A DNA stretch of 16,089 nt from Novosphingobium sp. Its GTDB lineage: Bacteria > Pseudomonadota > Alphaproteobacteria > Sphingomonadales > Sphingomonadaceae. Shown piece by piece: positions 1-7,709 of this stretch. Where the stretch lies: assembly GCA_021299075.1 (NCBI GenBank), contig JAJTFU010000091.1, forward strand, positions 1 through 16,089. Direction: 5' to 3'. A program made the position numbers and the translations under genes. Each line of letters begins with the position of its first letter. Positions within the stretch are counted from its first letter, which is position 1. The notes under the pieces are model-generated. The model had not been told where the DNA came from and did not search any database. It was given only the letters and a program-made list of their open reading frames with translations.

Positions 1-837
1 CTCAACCCCGGCGACGAAGTGCTGATCCCCGCGCCGTGGTGGGTCAGCTATCCCGAGATTGCCCGGTTCGCCGGGGCAGAGGTGGTGGCGCTCAAGACCA
101 CCGCGGCTGGCGGCTTCCGGATCACGGCGGAACAACTCGAAGCCGCCATCACCCCGCAAAGCCGGTGGTTGCTGCTCAACAGCCCCGGCAACCCGACCGG
201 CGCGGTCTATTCGGCCGATGCGCTGGCGGCGCTTGGCGCGGTCCTCGCCCGCCATCCCCAGGTGCTGGTGATGAGCGACGATATCTACGCCCCGCTGCGC
301 TATGGCTCCGGCACCCATGCGACCCTCGCCGTGGTCTGCCCCGACCTGGCCGAACGGGTGCTGACCGTCTCCGGCGTCTCGAAAAGCCATGCCATGACCG
401 GCCTGCGCATCGGTGTCGCCACTGGCCCAGCCTGGCTGATCGAGGCCATGGCGCGGCTGCAATCGCACTCCTCGGGCAATCCGGCTTCGCTCAGCCAGGC
501 GGCGGCGGCTGCTGCCTTCGAGGGGCCGCAGGATTTTCTGGCTGAATGGCGCGAACGCTTTCGCGCGCGCCGCGACCTTTGCGTTGCCGCGCTGAATGCC
601 GTACCGGGCCTGTCGACCCCGGTGCCCGAGGGCGCGTTCTATTGCATGGTCGATGCCGCGCCGCTCGCCGACCGCTTTGCTGACGACCAGGCACTCTGCC
701 TCCACCTGCTCGAGCACGGTGTGGCGGTAGTCGCCGCTTCGGCCTTTGGCGGAGACTTCGGCTTCCGGATCAGCTTCGCAACTGACGAGGATCGATTGAC
801 GGAAGCGCTGCGGCGCATTGCAAAGGCGCTGACATGA
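1..837 (+). CDS. PLP-dependent class I/II aminotransferase, 5'-truncated
   Basis: This is the C-terminal part (278 residues visible) of a fold-type I aminotransferase resembling the aspartate/aromatic aminotransferase subgroup. The frame is open to the window edge, so roughly the first 100 residues lie upstream; a GTG at 19 is internal, not a start. Visible landmarks are the NSPGNPTG loop (codons near 180-204), SDDIY with the Asp that contacts the PLP pyridine nitrogen, and SGVSKSHAMTGLRIG, in which the Lys codon at 382-384 is the expected Schiff-base lysine. The C-terminal FRISFA holds the Arg that normally binds the substrate carboxylate. It would transfer amino groups between an amino acid and a 2-oxoacid in the cytoplasm; the substrate cannot be fixed from sequence. 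Its stop overlaps the next start (ATGA at 834-837), which implies translational coupling. Confidence 0.9.
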   Translation, partial: LNPGDEVLIPAPWWVSYPEIARFAGAEVVALKTTAAGGFRITAEQLEAAITPQSRWLLLNSPGNPTGAVYSADALAALGAVLARHPQVLVMSDDIYAPLRYGSGTHATLAVVCPDLAERVLTVSGVSKSHAMTGLRIGVATGPAWLIEAMARLQSHSSGNPASLSQAAAAAAFEGPQDFLAEWRERFRARRDLCVAALNAVPGLSTPVPEGAFYCMVDAAPLADRFADDQALCLHLLEHGVAVVAASAFGGDFGFRISFATDEDRLTEALRRIAKALT

Positions 838-1496
838 ACCCCATCCCGGTCCTGTTCGAGGACGGCGAAGCCCTGGTGATCGACAAGCCGGCCGGCCTGC
901 CGATCGAACGTCCGCGCGCCGGCGGCGTCAGCCTGGAAGACCGCGCGGCCGAATTCCGGCTGGGCTTTGCCCGCTCGCCGGTGCCGGTCCACCGGCTCGA
1001 TACCGATACCTCCGGCTGTCTGTTGCTGGCCCGCAACCCCAAGGCACTGAAGCGCTTCAACGCGGCGTTCGAGGCGCGCGAGGTGGAAAAGGTCTACCTC
1101 GGCGTGGTCGCCGGACCGGTCGAGGGCGAGGCCGGCACGATCGAGCTGTCGCTGACCAAGATCAGCAGCGCCGAGAAGGGCTGGCGGATGATCCCGGCCA
1201 AGAAGGGCAAGCCTGCCATAACGCACTGGCGCAAGCTGGCCGAGAAGGACGGGCTGACCCTGGTCGAGTTCCGGCCCGAGACCGGCCGAACGCACCAGAT
1301 CCGCGTCCATGCGCTCGCCGGGCTGGGTGCGCCGCTGCTGGGCGATCCGGTCTATGGCGCCGGGCCGGTCGCCAATGCGCGCCGCACCATGCTCCACGCC
1401 GCGGAACTGAGCATTGCGCGCGGGGGCAAGCCGCCGATCCATGCCGTTGCCCCCATGCCGGCCGATTTCGCCGCGCTGGGGTTCAACCATGGCTGA
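834..1496 (+). CDS. RluA-family RNA pseudouridine synthase
   Basis: A 220-residue protein that consists essentially of one RluA-type catalytic domain and lacks an N-terminal S4 domain. An early FEDGEALVIDKPAGLP segment is followed by the family signature HRLDTDTSG, in which Asp56 is the expected catalytic nucleophile. Further on are the RPETGRTHQIRVH and LLGDPVYG motifs typical of the family. The enzyme isomerises uridine to pseudouridine in rRNA or tRNA. The specific site cannot be assigned, because single-domain RluA paralogues (RluA, TruC and others) differ mainly in substrate choice. The start at 834 overlaps the aminotransferase stop by 4 bases, and the stop lies inside the start region of arfB, so the three genes are probably co-transcribed. 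Confidence 0.88.
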   Translation: MNPIPVLFEDGEALVIDKPAGLPIERPRAGGVSLEDRAAEFRLGFARSPVPVHRLDTDTSGCLLLARNPKALKRFNAAFEAREVEKVYLGVVAGPVEGEAGTIELSLTKISSAEKGWRMIPAKKGKPAITHWRKLAEKDGLTLVEFRPETGRTHQIRVHALAGLGAPLLGDPVYGAGPVANARRTMLHAAELSIARGGKPPIHAVAPMPADFAALGFNHG

Positions 1497-1896
1497 CCTG
1501 GTCGACCGGGCCCTGGCGCTGGTGAGCGAAAGCTTCATCGCCGCCGCCGGGCCTGGCGGGCAGAACGTCAACAAGGTCGCCACAGCCGTGCAGCTGCGGC
1601 TCGATGTCTATGCCCTGCGGCTCGAGCCGGAGGTGTTCCACCGCTTCAAGCAGCTCGCCGGATCGCGGATGACCGCCAAGGGCGAACTGGTCCTGACCGC
1701 ACGGCGGTTCCGGACCCAGGAAGCCAACCGCACCGATGCGCGCAAGCGGCTCGCCGAATTGCTCGAAGAAGCGCAGAAGCTGCCCGAAAAGCGCGCCAAG
1801 AGCCGGCTCAACCGGGTCGGCAAGACCGAGCGCCTGGCGGGCAAGAAGCGGCGCGGCGCGATCAAGGCCGGACGCGGCAAGGTTTCGTTCGACTGA
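1489..1896 (+). CDS. arfB: Alternative ribosome-rescue peptidyl-tRNA hydrolase ArfB
   Basis: A 135-residue ArfB/YaeJ-type protein, close to the roughly 140 residues usual for the family. The catalytic GGQ lies at residues 23-25 within AAGPGGQNVNKV, matching the peptide-release loop shared with class I release factors. The C-terminal 40 residues are rich in Lys and Arg (KRAKSRLNRVGKTERLAGKK onward), the tail that enters the empty mRNA channel of stalled ribosomes. By family knowledge it hydrolyses peptidyl-tRNA on ribosomes stalled without a stop codon. I chose ATG 1489 because it starts directly on the release-factor-like domain; the frame is also open further upstream (1414) but that stretch is a shadow of the pseudouridine synthase. 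It overlaps the preceding gene by 8 bases. Its stop directly abuts the convergent lipoprotein stop at 1897. Confidence 0.93.
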   Translation: MADLVDRALALVSESFIAAAGPGGQNVNKVATAVQLRLDVYALRLEPEVFHRFKQLAGSRMTAKGELVLTARRFRTQEANRTDARKRLAELLEEAQKLPEKRAKSRLNRVGKTERLAGKKRRGAIKAGRGKVSFD

Positions 1897-2109
1897 TTAC
1901 TTGCTTGCGGGCGCGGGCTGGCTCGGCTGCGCCGTTGCCGCAGCGGTGGCTTCAGCCGGGAGGCGCCGAGCCTCCAGCATCTGCGCCGCTTCATCCAAAG
2001 CCTTGGCCTCACCCACGCTGACCCCGCCGGGGCCGGCGTCGTTATCCGCCTTGCCGCAGCCAGCCAGGGCCAGTGCGGCAAGCGCGGTCAGCAACGCCGG
2101 ACGGCGCAT
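1897..2109 (-). CDS. Small putative lipoprotein (lower copy of tandem pair)
   Basis: A 70-residue protein I do not recognise as a named family. It begins MRRPALLTALAALALAGCGK: a short basic n-region, a hydrophobic core and a lipobox (LALAGC), so it should be acylated at Cys18 and anchored in the periplasm. The mature part has a predicted helical centre (GEAKALDEAAQMLEARRLP) followed by an Ala/Thr/Pro/Gln-rich flexible tail. It starts 5 bases downstream of the other lipoprotein's stop on the same strand, so both are probably one transcript. Its TAA at 1897-1899 touches the arfB TGA with no spacer. Function unknown. Confidence 0.7.
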   Translation of the reverse strand: MRRPALLTALAALALAGCGKADNDAGPGGVSVGEAKALDEAAQMLEARRLPAEATAAATAQPSQPAPASK

Positions 2110-2114
2110 GGCGT

Positions 2115-2384
2115 TTACTGCTTCGCGGCCGGAGCGGCTTCGCTCTTCGCCGGCTCGCTGGCAGCCGCAGTAGCAGCATCGCTGGCTGCGTCGGTCGCGG
2201 TGCCGGTTTCGGTCGCCGCCGCATCGACAGCCGGGGTCGCCGCCGCGTCGACGCCGCCAACGGCTTCTTCAGCCGGCATTTCAACATTGTCGGGCGAGGC
2301 CGCCTCGTTGGCGCTGTCAGAGCTGCCGCAGGCGGCAAGCGCGAAGCTGGCGGAAACAAGGGCGGCGAATGCGATCTTCTTCAT
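2115..2384 (-). CDS. Ala-rich small putative lipoprotein (upper copy of tandem pair)
   Basis: An 89-residue protein with a clear lipoprotein signal, MKKIAFAALVSASFALAACG, with lipobox LAAC and the acylated Cys at residue 19. The mature part is almost entirely Ala, Thr, Ser, Glu and Asp and contains a repeated VDAAAT unit followed by DAASDAATAAAS. This suggests an extended or disordered periplasmic tether rather than an enzyme. The frame is open to 2447, but the start at 2384 puts the signal peptide at the N-terminus and has a purine-rich AGAGAG stretch just upstream. Transcription must begin in the 2385-2542 gap shared with the divergent methionine operon. Function unknown. Confidence 0.72.
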   Translation of the reverse strand: MKKIAFAALVSASFALAACGSSDSANEAASPDNVEMPAEEAVGGVDAAATPAVDAAATETGTATDAASDAATAAASEPAKSEAAPAAKQ

Positions 2385-2510
2385 GGACACTCTCTCTGCT
2401 GCAGCCTGGGAGGCAAAGCCTGGCGAACCCGCTATCCTTCTACGCATTCACCGGCCCGCTGCCAACCGCAAGAAAGTTTCGTTACCCCGCGGCGAATGCG
2501 CGGTTGATAA

Positions 2511-2532
2511 CATATAAAGATTTCTTTATATG
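2511..2532. promoter_or_regulatory. Perfect inverted-repeat operator before the methionine operon
   Basis: Two perfect 10-base arms, CATATAAAGA at 2511-2520 and TCTTTATATG at 2523-2532, are separated by TT. The site is strikingly AT-rich in a GC-rich background and ends 10 bases before the regulator's ATG. It is a typical size and symmetry for a dimeric winged-helix ArsR-family repressor. A TTGATA at 2504-2509 and TATGAT at 2529-2534 could form a -35/-10 pair, although the 19-base spacing is long; if so, the operator covers most of the core promoter. Autoregulation by the adjacent ArsR-type protein is inference. It resembles the AT-rich palindromes known for SahR-type methionine-cycle regulators, but I could not compare it with a motif database. 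Confidence 0.75.
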
Positions 2533-2542
2533 ATCTGGCAAG

Positions 2543-3526
2543 ATGAAGATCGACCCCACCCTGCGCGCTCTGGCGGACCCGACCCGGCTGCGGATCATGC
2601 GGCTGCTGGCGCACATGGAACTGGCTGTGGGCGAATTGGCACAGGTGCTGGGCCAAAGCCAGCCGCGCGTTTCGCGCCACGTCCGGATTCTCTGCGATGC
2701 GGGCCTGGCCGAGCGGCGCAAGGAAGGCTCGTGGGTGTTCCTGCGCAGCGCCATCGCGGAAGATCGCGCCCCGCCGCTGGGGGCCGCCACTGCCCGGCTG
2801 CTGGCCGTGGCCGAAGAGAGTGACGCCGCTTTTGCCGGGCGCTGCGCGGAAGACCGCCGCCACCTGGCCGCGATCCGCGCCGCGCGCGAATCGAGCGCGG
2901 CCAACTACTTTGCCCGCCACGCCGAAGAGTGGGATACGCTACGCAGCCTGCACAGCCCAGACGGACCAGTGGAGGCCGCGCTGGGCGAGGCACTGGGCCA
3001 GGGCTCGCTTGGCAGCCTGCTCGACATTGGCACGGGCACGGGCCGCATGGCCGAACTGTTCGCCCCGCGCGCCGCGCACGTGACCGGGCTCGACAACAGC
3101 CCCGAAATGCTCCGCATCGCCCGCGCGCGGCTCCAGCACCTGCCGGCCGATGTCTTTGACCTGGTCCAGGGCGATTTCGCCAAGCTGCCCTTTGCCGCGC
3201 AGAGTTTTGACACGGTGCTGTTCCACCAGGTGCTGCACTATGCCCAGGCGCCCGAGCTCGTCCTGGCTGAAGCGGCCCGCGTCACGCGCCCCGATGGCAC
3301 ACTGGCGATCGTCGATTTCGCCGCGCACGACCGGGAAGAGCTGCGCAGCCTCCACGCCCACGCCCGCCTCGGCTTTACTGATGAGCAGATGCTCAGCCTC
3401 TTGAGCGATGCCGGGTTCACCCCCGCGCCGCCGGTTGCCCTGCCCGGCCAACCGCTCACCGTGAAGATCTGGACCGCGCACCGTGCGCCGGCCTCCGCCG
3501 CCAAACCTGCAAAGGCCACCGCATAA
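2543..3526 (+). CDS. ArsR-family regulator fused to a SAM-dependent methyltransferase domain
   Basis: A 327-residue two-domain protein. Residues 1-70 form an ArsR winged helix (LRALADPTRLRIMRLL, then the recognition-helix region QSQPRVSRHVRILCDAGL and a wing RRKEGSWVFLR). The Cys-containing metal-sensor motif of classical ArsR proteins is absent. After a helical linker, residues 155-270 form a class I methyltransferase fold with motif I LLDIGTGTG (159-167) and an acidic residue at the end of beta-2 (Asp184 in GLDNSPEM). Such fusions commonly sit before metF/metH in alphaproteobacteria. I infer that it senses S-adenosylmethionine or S-adenosylhomocysteine through the methyltransferase domain and represses its own operon via the palindrome just upstream. 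Real methyl transfer is possible but not shown. Its stop overlaps the metF start by one base (TAATG). Confidence 0.88.
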   Translation: MKIDPTLRALADPTRLRIMRLLAHMELAVGELAQVLGQSQPRVSRHVRILCDAGLAERRKEGSWVFLRSAIAEDRAPPLGAATARLLAVAEESDAAFAGRCAEDRRHLAAIRAARESSAANYFARHAEEWDTLRSLHSPDGPVEAALGEALGQGSLGSLLDIGTGTGRMAELFAPRAAHVTGLDNSPEMLRIARARLQHLPADVFDLVQGDFAKLPFAAQSFDTVLFHQVLHYAQAPELVLAEAARVTRPDGTLAIVDFAAHDREELRSLHAHARLGFTDEQMLSLLSDAGFTPAPPVALPGQPLTVKIWTAHRAPASAAKPAKATA

Positions 3527-4363
3527 TGAACCAGGCAAGCGAAACCCGTCGCGCCCACGCCTCGCCGCTGTTCGCCGGTCTGCCCGGCGATATCGGCGTC
3601 TCGTTCGAATTCTTCCCGCCCAAGACCGAGAAGATGGAAGAGACGCTGTGGGATTCGGTGCTGACGCTGGCCCCGCTGGCCCCGCGCTTCGTTTCGGTCA
3701 CTTATGGCGCGGGCGGCACCACGCGTGAGCGCACCCACAACACCGTTGCCCGGATCGTGCGCGAAACCGGCATTCCCGCCGCCGCGCACCTGACCTGCGT
3801 AGAGGCCACCAAGGACGAGATCGCTGAAGTGGCCGATGCCTATTGGCAGGCCGGGGTACGCCACATCGTCGCCCTGCGCGGCGATCCGCCGGGCGGTGCC
3901 ACCAAGTTCACCCCGCACCCGCAAGGCTATGCCAATGCGGTCGAACTGGTCGCCGGTCTGCGCGAGCTGCACCCGTTCGAGCTGTCGGTCAGCGCCTATC
4001 CCGAAACGCACCCCGATGCCGCCAATCCGGCGGCCGATCTCGACAACCTCAAGCGCAAACTCGATGCCGGGGCCACCCGCGCGATCACCCAGTTCTTCTT
4101 TGAGCCCGATACCTTCTTCCGCTTCCAGGATGCCTAGCGGGATGACCGGCACCGCCGTGCCTGACTGGCTGGGCCACCTGTTCGAAGGGCTGGATGAAAA
4201 GCCCGCCGCCCGCCAGCTCGTCGCCGCCACGGTCGCGGCCGAATTCTGCCGCCGGCTCTATGCGGGCGGCGTGCGCAATTTCCATTTCTACACCCTCAAC
4301 CGGGCCGAGCTGTCCTACGCCATCTGCCACCTGCTCGGCCTGCGTCCGGAGAATCCAGCATGA
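3526..4363 (+). pseudogene. metF: 5,10-methylenetetrahydrofolate reductase, frameshifted with internal loss
   Basis: MetF reduces methylene-THF to methyl-THF, the methyl donor for methionine synthase. Frame one (3526-4137) is well preserved: SFEFFPPKTEKMEETLW includes the catalytic Glu28, and SVTYGAGG, LTCVEAT and ALRGDPPGG follow, through to ITQFFFEPDTFFRFQDA. It then hits TAG at 4135. Homology resumes in another frame from about 4139 (GMTGTAVPDWLGHLFEGLDE) to the stop at 4363, ending FHFYTLNRAELSYAICHLLG. The segment normally between these parts, which contains the conserved VPGILPV stretch (about 25-30 residues), is missing. The phase shift requires a net loss of 3n+2 bases. As written, only a truncated 203-residue product would be made. 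Gene identity is certain; whether the lesion is real is not. Confidence 0.9.
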
Positions 4364-5328
4364 CCCCGCGCGAGCAATTCCTGGCCGAAGCCGCCAAGCG
4401 CATCCTGATCATCGACGGCGCCTTCGGCACCGAGATCCAGCAGCGCAAGCTGACCGAGGCCGACTATGCCGGCACGCTTGGCCTGTCGAAGGACCAGAAG
4501 GGCAACAACGACATCCTGGCGATCACCCGGCCCGACGTACCCGAGGCAATCCACCGCGCCTATTTCGAGGCCGGGGCCGATATTGCCGAGACCAACACCT
4601 TCTCCGCCAACCGGATCAGCCAGGCGGACTATGGCGCGGAAGCACTGGTCCGCGAGATCAATGTCGAAAGCGCCCGGCTGGCCCGCCGGGTGGCCGATGA
4701 ATTCGCCGCCGATGGCCGTCCGCGCTTTGTTGCCGGAGCGATCGGCCCGACCAACAAGACCCTTTCGCTCTCGCCCGATGTCAACGATCCCGGCTATCGC
4801 GAGATCGACTGGGACGAGCTGGTCGACGTCTACCGCGAGCAGGCCGCCGCGCTGGTCGAGGGCGGGGCCGACTTCATCCTGATCGAAACCGTGTTTGATA
4901 CGCTCAATGCCAAGGCCGGGATCATGGCCGTGCGCGAAGTGGAGCGCGAGCTTGGCCGCGAAGTGCCGATCATGCTCTCCATGACGCTGACCGACCTGTC
5001 GGGCCGCAACCTCTCGGGCCACACCGTCGAGGCCTTCTGGTATGCCGTGCGCCATGCCCGGCCGCTGACGATCGGGCTGAACTGCTCGTTCGGCGCCACC
5101 CAGCTGCGCCCGCACGTTCGCTCGCTCAGCGCGATCGCCGATGCGGCGATCATGGTCTATCCCAACGCCGGCCTGCCCAACGAACTGGGCCAGTACGACG
5201 AGCTGCCCGAAGAAACCGCCGCACTTGTCCGCGAATGGGCCGAGGAGGGCCTGCCTTCGCGCAAGATCCCGCAGCTCGACGCCGCCACCCGCCTTGCCGG
5301 CCTTGAACCCTTTGTGATGGCAGCCTGA
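4360..5328 (+). CDS. metH: Methionine synthase, homocysteine-binding module, lacking its zinc Cys-Cys segment
   Basis: A 322-residue homocysteine S-methyltransferase domain corresponding to the N-terminal barrel of E. coli MetH and encoded here as a separate gene. It opens with ILIIDGAFGTEIQ and contains AGADIAETNTFSANRISQADYG, AGAIGPTNKTLSLSPDV and IGLNCSFGATQLRPH. Cys242 in the last of these is the first zinc ligand. The GGCCGTTP motif that supplies the other two zinc cysteines should follow VREWAEEGL. Instead the sequence jumps from GGCCTG at 5248-5253 directly to PSRKIPQLDAATRLAGLEPF. About 25-27 residues are missing in frame, so the protein could not bind zinc or homocysteine normally. 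A GGAG at 4348-4351 serves as ribosome site, and the start overlaps the metF stop (ATGA). Confidence 0.88.
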   Translation: MTPREQFLAEAAKRILIIDGAFGTEIQQRKLTEADYAGTLGLSKDQKGNNDILAITRPDVPEAIHRAYFEAGADIAETNTFSANRISQADYGAEALVREINVESARLARRVADEFAADGRPRFVAGAIGPTNKTLSLSPDVNDPGYREIDWDELVDVYREQAAALVEGGADFILIETVFDTLNAKAGIMAVREVERELGREVPIMLSMTLTDLSGRNLSGHTVEAFWYAVRHARPLTIGLNCSFGATQLRPHVRSLSAIADAAIMVYPNAGLPNELGQYDELPEETAALVREWAEEGLPSRKIPQLDAATRLAGLEPFVMAA

Positions 5329-5332
5329 TCCC

Positions 5333-7709
5333 ATGAACGCCCAGTCCTCCGCCCGCTTCGTCAATGTCGGCGAGCGCACCAATGTCACCGGTTCGGCCGC
5401 CTTCAAGAAGCTGATCCTGGCGGGCGACTATGCCAAGGCGGTCGAAGTCGCGCGCCAGCAGGTTGAGAACGGCGCCCAGGTGATCGACGTCAACATGGAC
5501 GAGGGGCTGCTCGACGCGGTCCACGCCATGACCACCTTCCTCAAGCTGATCGCTGCGGAGCCCGACATCGCCCGCGTGCCGGTGATGATCGACAGTTCCA
5601 AGTGGGAAGTGATCGAGGCCGGCCTGAAATGCGTTTCGGGCAAGCCGATCGTAAATTCGATCAGCATGAAGGAAGGTGAAGAGCCCTTCCTGGCCCAGGC
5701 CCGCAAGTGCATGGACTATGGCGCCGCCGTCGTCGTCATGGCCTTCGACGAACAGGGTCAGGCGGACAGCAAGGACCGCAAGGTCGAGATCTGCGAGCGC
5801 GCCTACAAGCTGCTGACCGGGATCGGCTTCCCGCCCGAGGACATCATCTTCGATCCCAACATCTTCGCCGTGGCGACGGGGATCGAGGAGCACAACAATT
5901 ACGGCGTCGACTTCATCGAGGCCGTGCGCGAGATCCGCGCCCGCTGTCCGCACGTCCATTTCAGCGGCGGGCTTTCCAACCTCTCGTTCTCGTTCCGCGG
6001 CAACGAGCCGGTCCGCCGGGCAATGCATTCGATCTTCCTCTACCACGCGATCCCTGCGGGTCTCGACATGGCGATCGTCAATGCCGGCCAGCTTGACGTC
6101 TATGACACGATCGACCCGGCGCTGCGGCAGGCCTGCGAGGATGTCATCCTCAACCGCGATCCGGGTGCCACCGAGCGGCTGATCACCCTGGCCGAGAGCT
6201 TCAAGGGGACCGATGCCAAGGCCGAGAAGGAAGCCGAGGAATGGCGCGGCTGGGACGTGACCCGCCGGATCGAGCATGCCCTGGTCAAGGGCATCGACGC
6301 CTATATTGTCGATGACACCGAAGAAGCCCGCGCCGCGATCTTTGCCGAGGGCGGCCGCCCGATCCAGGTGATCGAAGGCCCGCTGATGGACGGGATGAAC
6401 ACGGTTGGCGACCTGTTTGGATCGGGCAAGATGTTCCTGCCGCAGGTGGTCAAGTCCGCCCGCGTGATGAAAAAGGCCGTGGCGCACCTGATCCCGTTCA
6501 TCGAGGCGGAAAAGGTCCTGCTTGGCACTGAATCCCAGTCCAAGGGCCGGATCGTGATGGCGACCGTGAAGGGCGACGTCCACGATATCGGCAAGAACAT
6601 CGTCGGCGTGGTCCTGCAGTGCAACGGTTATGAAGTGATCGACCTGGGCGTCATGGTACCCTGGTCGAAGATCATTGAGACCGCGATCACCGAAAAGGCC
6701 GACATGATTGGCCTGTCGGGCCTGATCACTCCAAGCCTCGACGAAATGGTCACCGTCGCCGAGGAAATGGAGCGCGCCGGCCTGTCGATCCCGCTGCTGA
6801 TCGGCGGGGCGACCACCAGCAAGCTCCACACGGCACTGAAGATCGACCCGGCCTATACCGGCCCGCCTGGCCGACCTGGTCACCTGTTTTGACTGGACCC
6901 CGTTCTTCCGTGCCTGGGAACTGGCCGGCAATTTCCCGGCGATCCTCGATGACGAAGTGGTCGGTGAAAGTGCACAGTCGCTCTACAACGACGCCGTGGC
7001 CATGCTGGAGAAGATCGTCAGCGAGAAGTGGTTGACCGCCAAGGGCGTCTGCGGCTTCTGGCCCTGCGCGCGGGACGGCGATGATGTCGAGCTCTACCTC
7101 ACCGAGGAAGAGCGCCACGTCCGCCTGCCCTTCCTGCGCCAGCAGATCCGCAAGAGCCGCGACCGCGCGAACTATTGCCTGGCCGATTTCATCGATCCCG
7201 ATGGCGACTGGATCGGCGGCTTTGCCGTGGGCATTCACGGGATCGAGCCGCACCTTGAACGCTTCCGCGCGGGCCATGACGACTATTCGGACATCCTGCT
7301 CAAAGCCCTGGCCGATCGCTTTGCTGAAGCCTTTGCCGAGCGGCTGCACCAGCACGTCCGCACCACGCTGTGGGGCTATGCCCCGGGCGAGCAGCTGACC
7401 AACGAAGCGCTGATCCGTGAGGAATACCGCGGCATCCGCCCCGCCCCCGGCTATCCCGCCTGCCCGGACCACAGCCTCAAGCCGATCCTGTTCGAGCTGC
7501 TGGACGCCACGGCGAAGACCGGGATCACCCTGACCGAGAGCTACGCCATGCTGCCGACCGCAGCGGTTTCCGGCTTCTATTTCGGCCACCCGCAGGCCGA
7601 ATACTTCGGCGTCGCCCGGATCGGCCGCGACCAGGTGGAAGACTATGCCGCCCGGCGCGGCGCGGATATTCCGACCGCCGAACGCTGGCTCAGGCCGAAC
7701 CTGGACTGA
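5333..7709 (+). pseudogene. metH: Methionine synthase, folate/cobalamin/AdoMet module, frameshifted with internal loss
   Basis: The second half of a split MetH, starting 4 bases after the first half. Frame one (5333-6892) holds the pterin-binding barrel (FVNVGERTNVTGSAAFKK, IDVNMDEGLLD, FSGGLSNLSFSFRG), the B12 cap, and the cobalamin domain with GDVHDIGKN, whose His417 should be the lower axial ligand. It continues through LIGGATTSKLHTALKIDPAYTGP and then ends out of frame at TGA 6890. Homology resumes in a second frame at about 6867 (LADLV-CFDWTPFFRAWELAG) and runs through the AdoMet-binding reactivation domain, including EEYRGIRPAPGYPACPDHS, to 7709. By comparison with E. coli MetH roughly 80-90 residues linking the two domains are absent. 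The phase change implies a loss of 3n+2 bases. The product as written lacks the reactivation domain. Confidence 0.9.

Noticed and set aside
2385..2542. SAM or SAH riboswitch before the methionine operon
   Set aside because: No room for a leader: the operator ends 10 bases before the ATG, and I see none of the stem and pseudoknot signatures expected of SAM-II or SAH riboswitches.
5150..6931. 593-codon minus-strand open frame opposite metH
   Set aside because: It is antisense to clear MetH homology and its composition is the usual mirror of GC-rich codon bias; no recognisable domain or start context.
3526..7709. Programmed frameshifting or intein/intron splicing to explain broken met genes
   Set aside because: Conserved residues are missing rather than interrupted by extra sequence, and no slippery heptamer or stimulatory structure stands out at the junctions.
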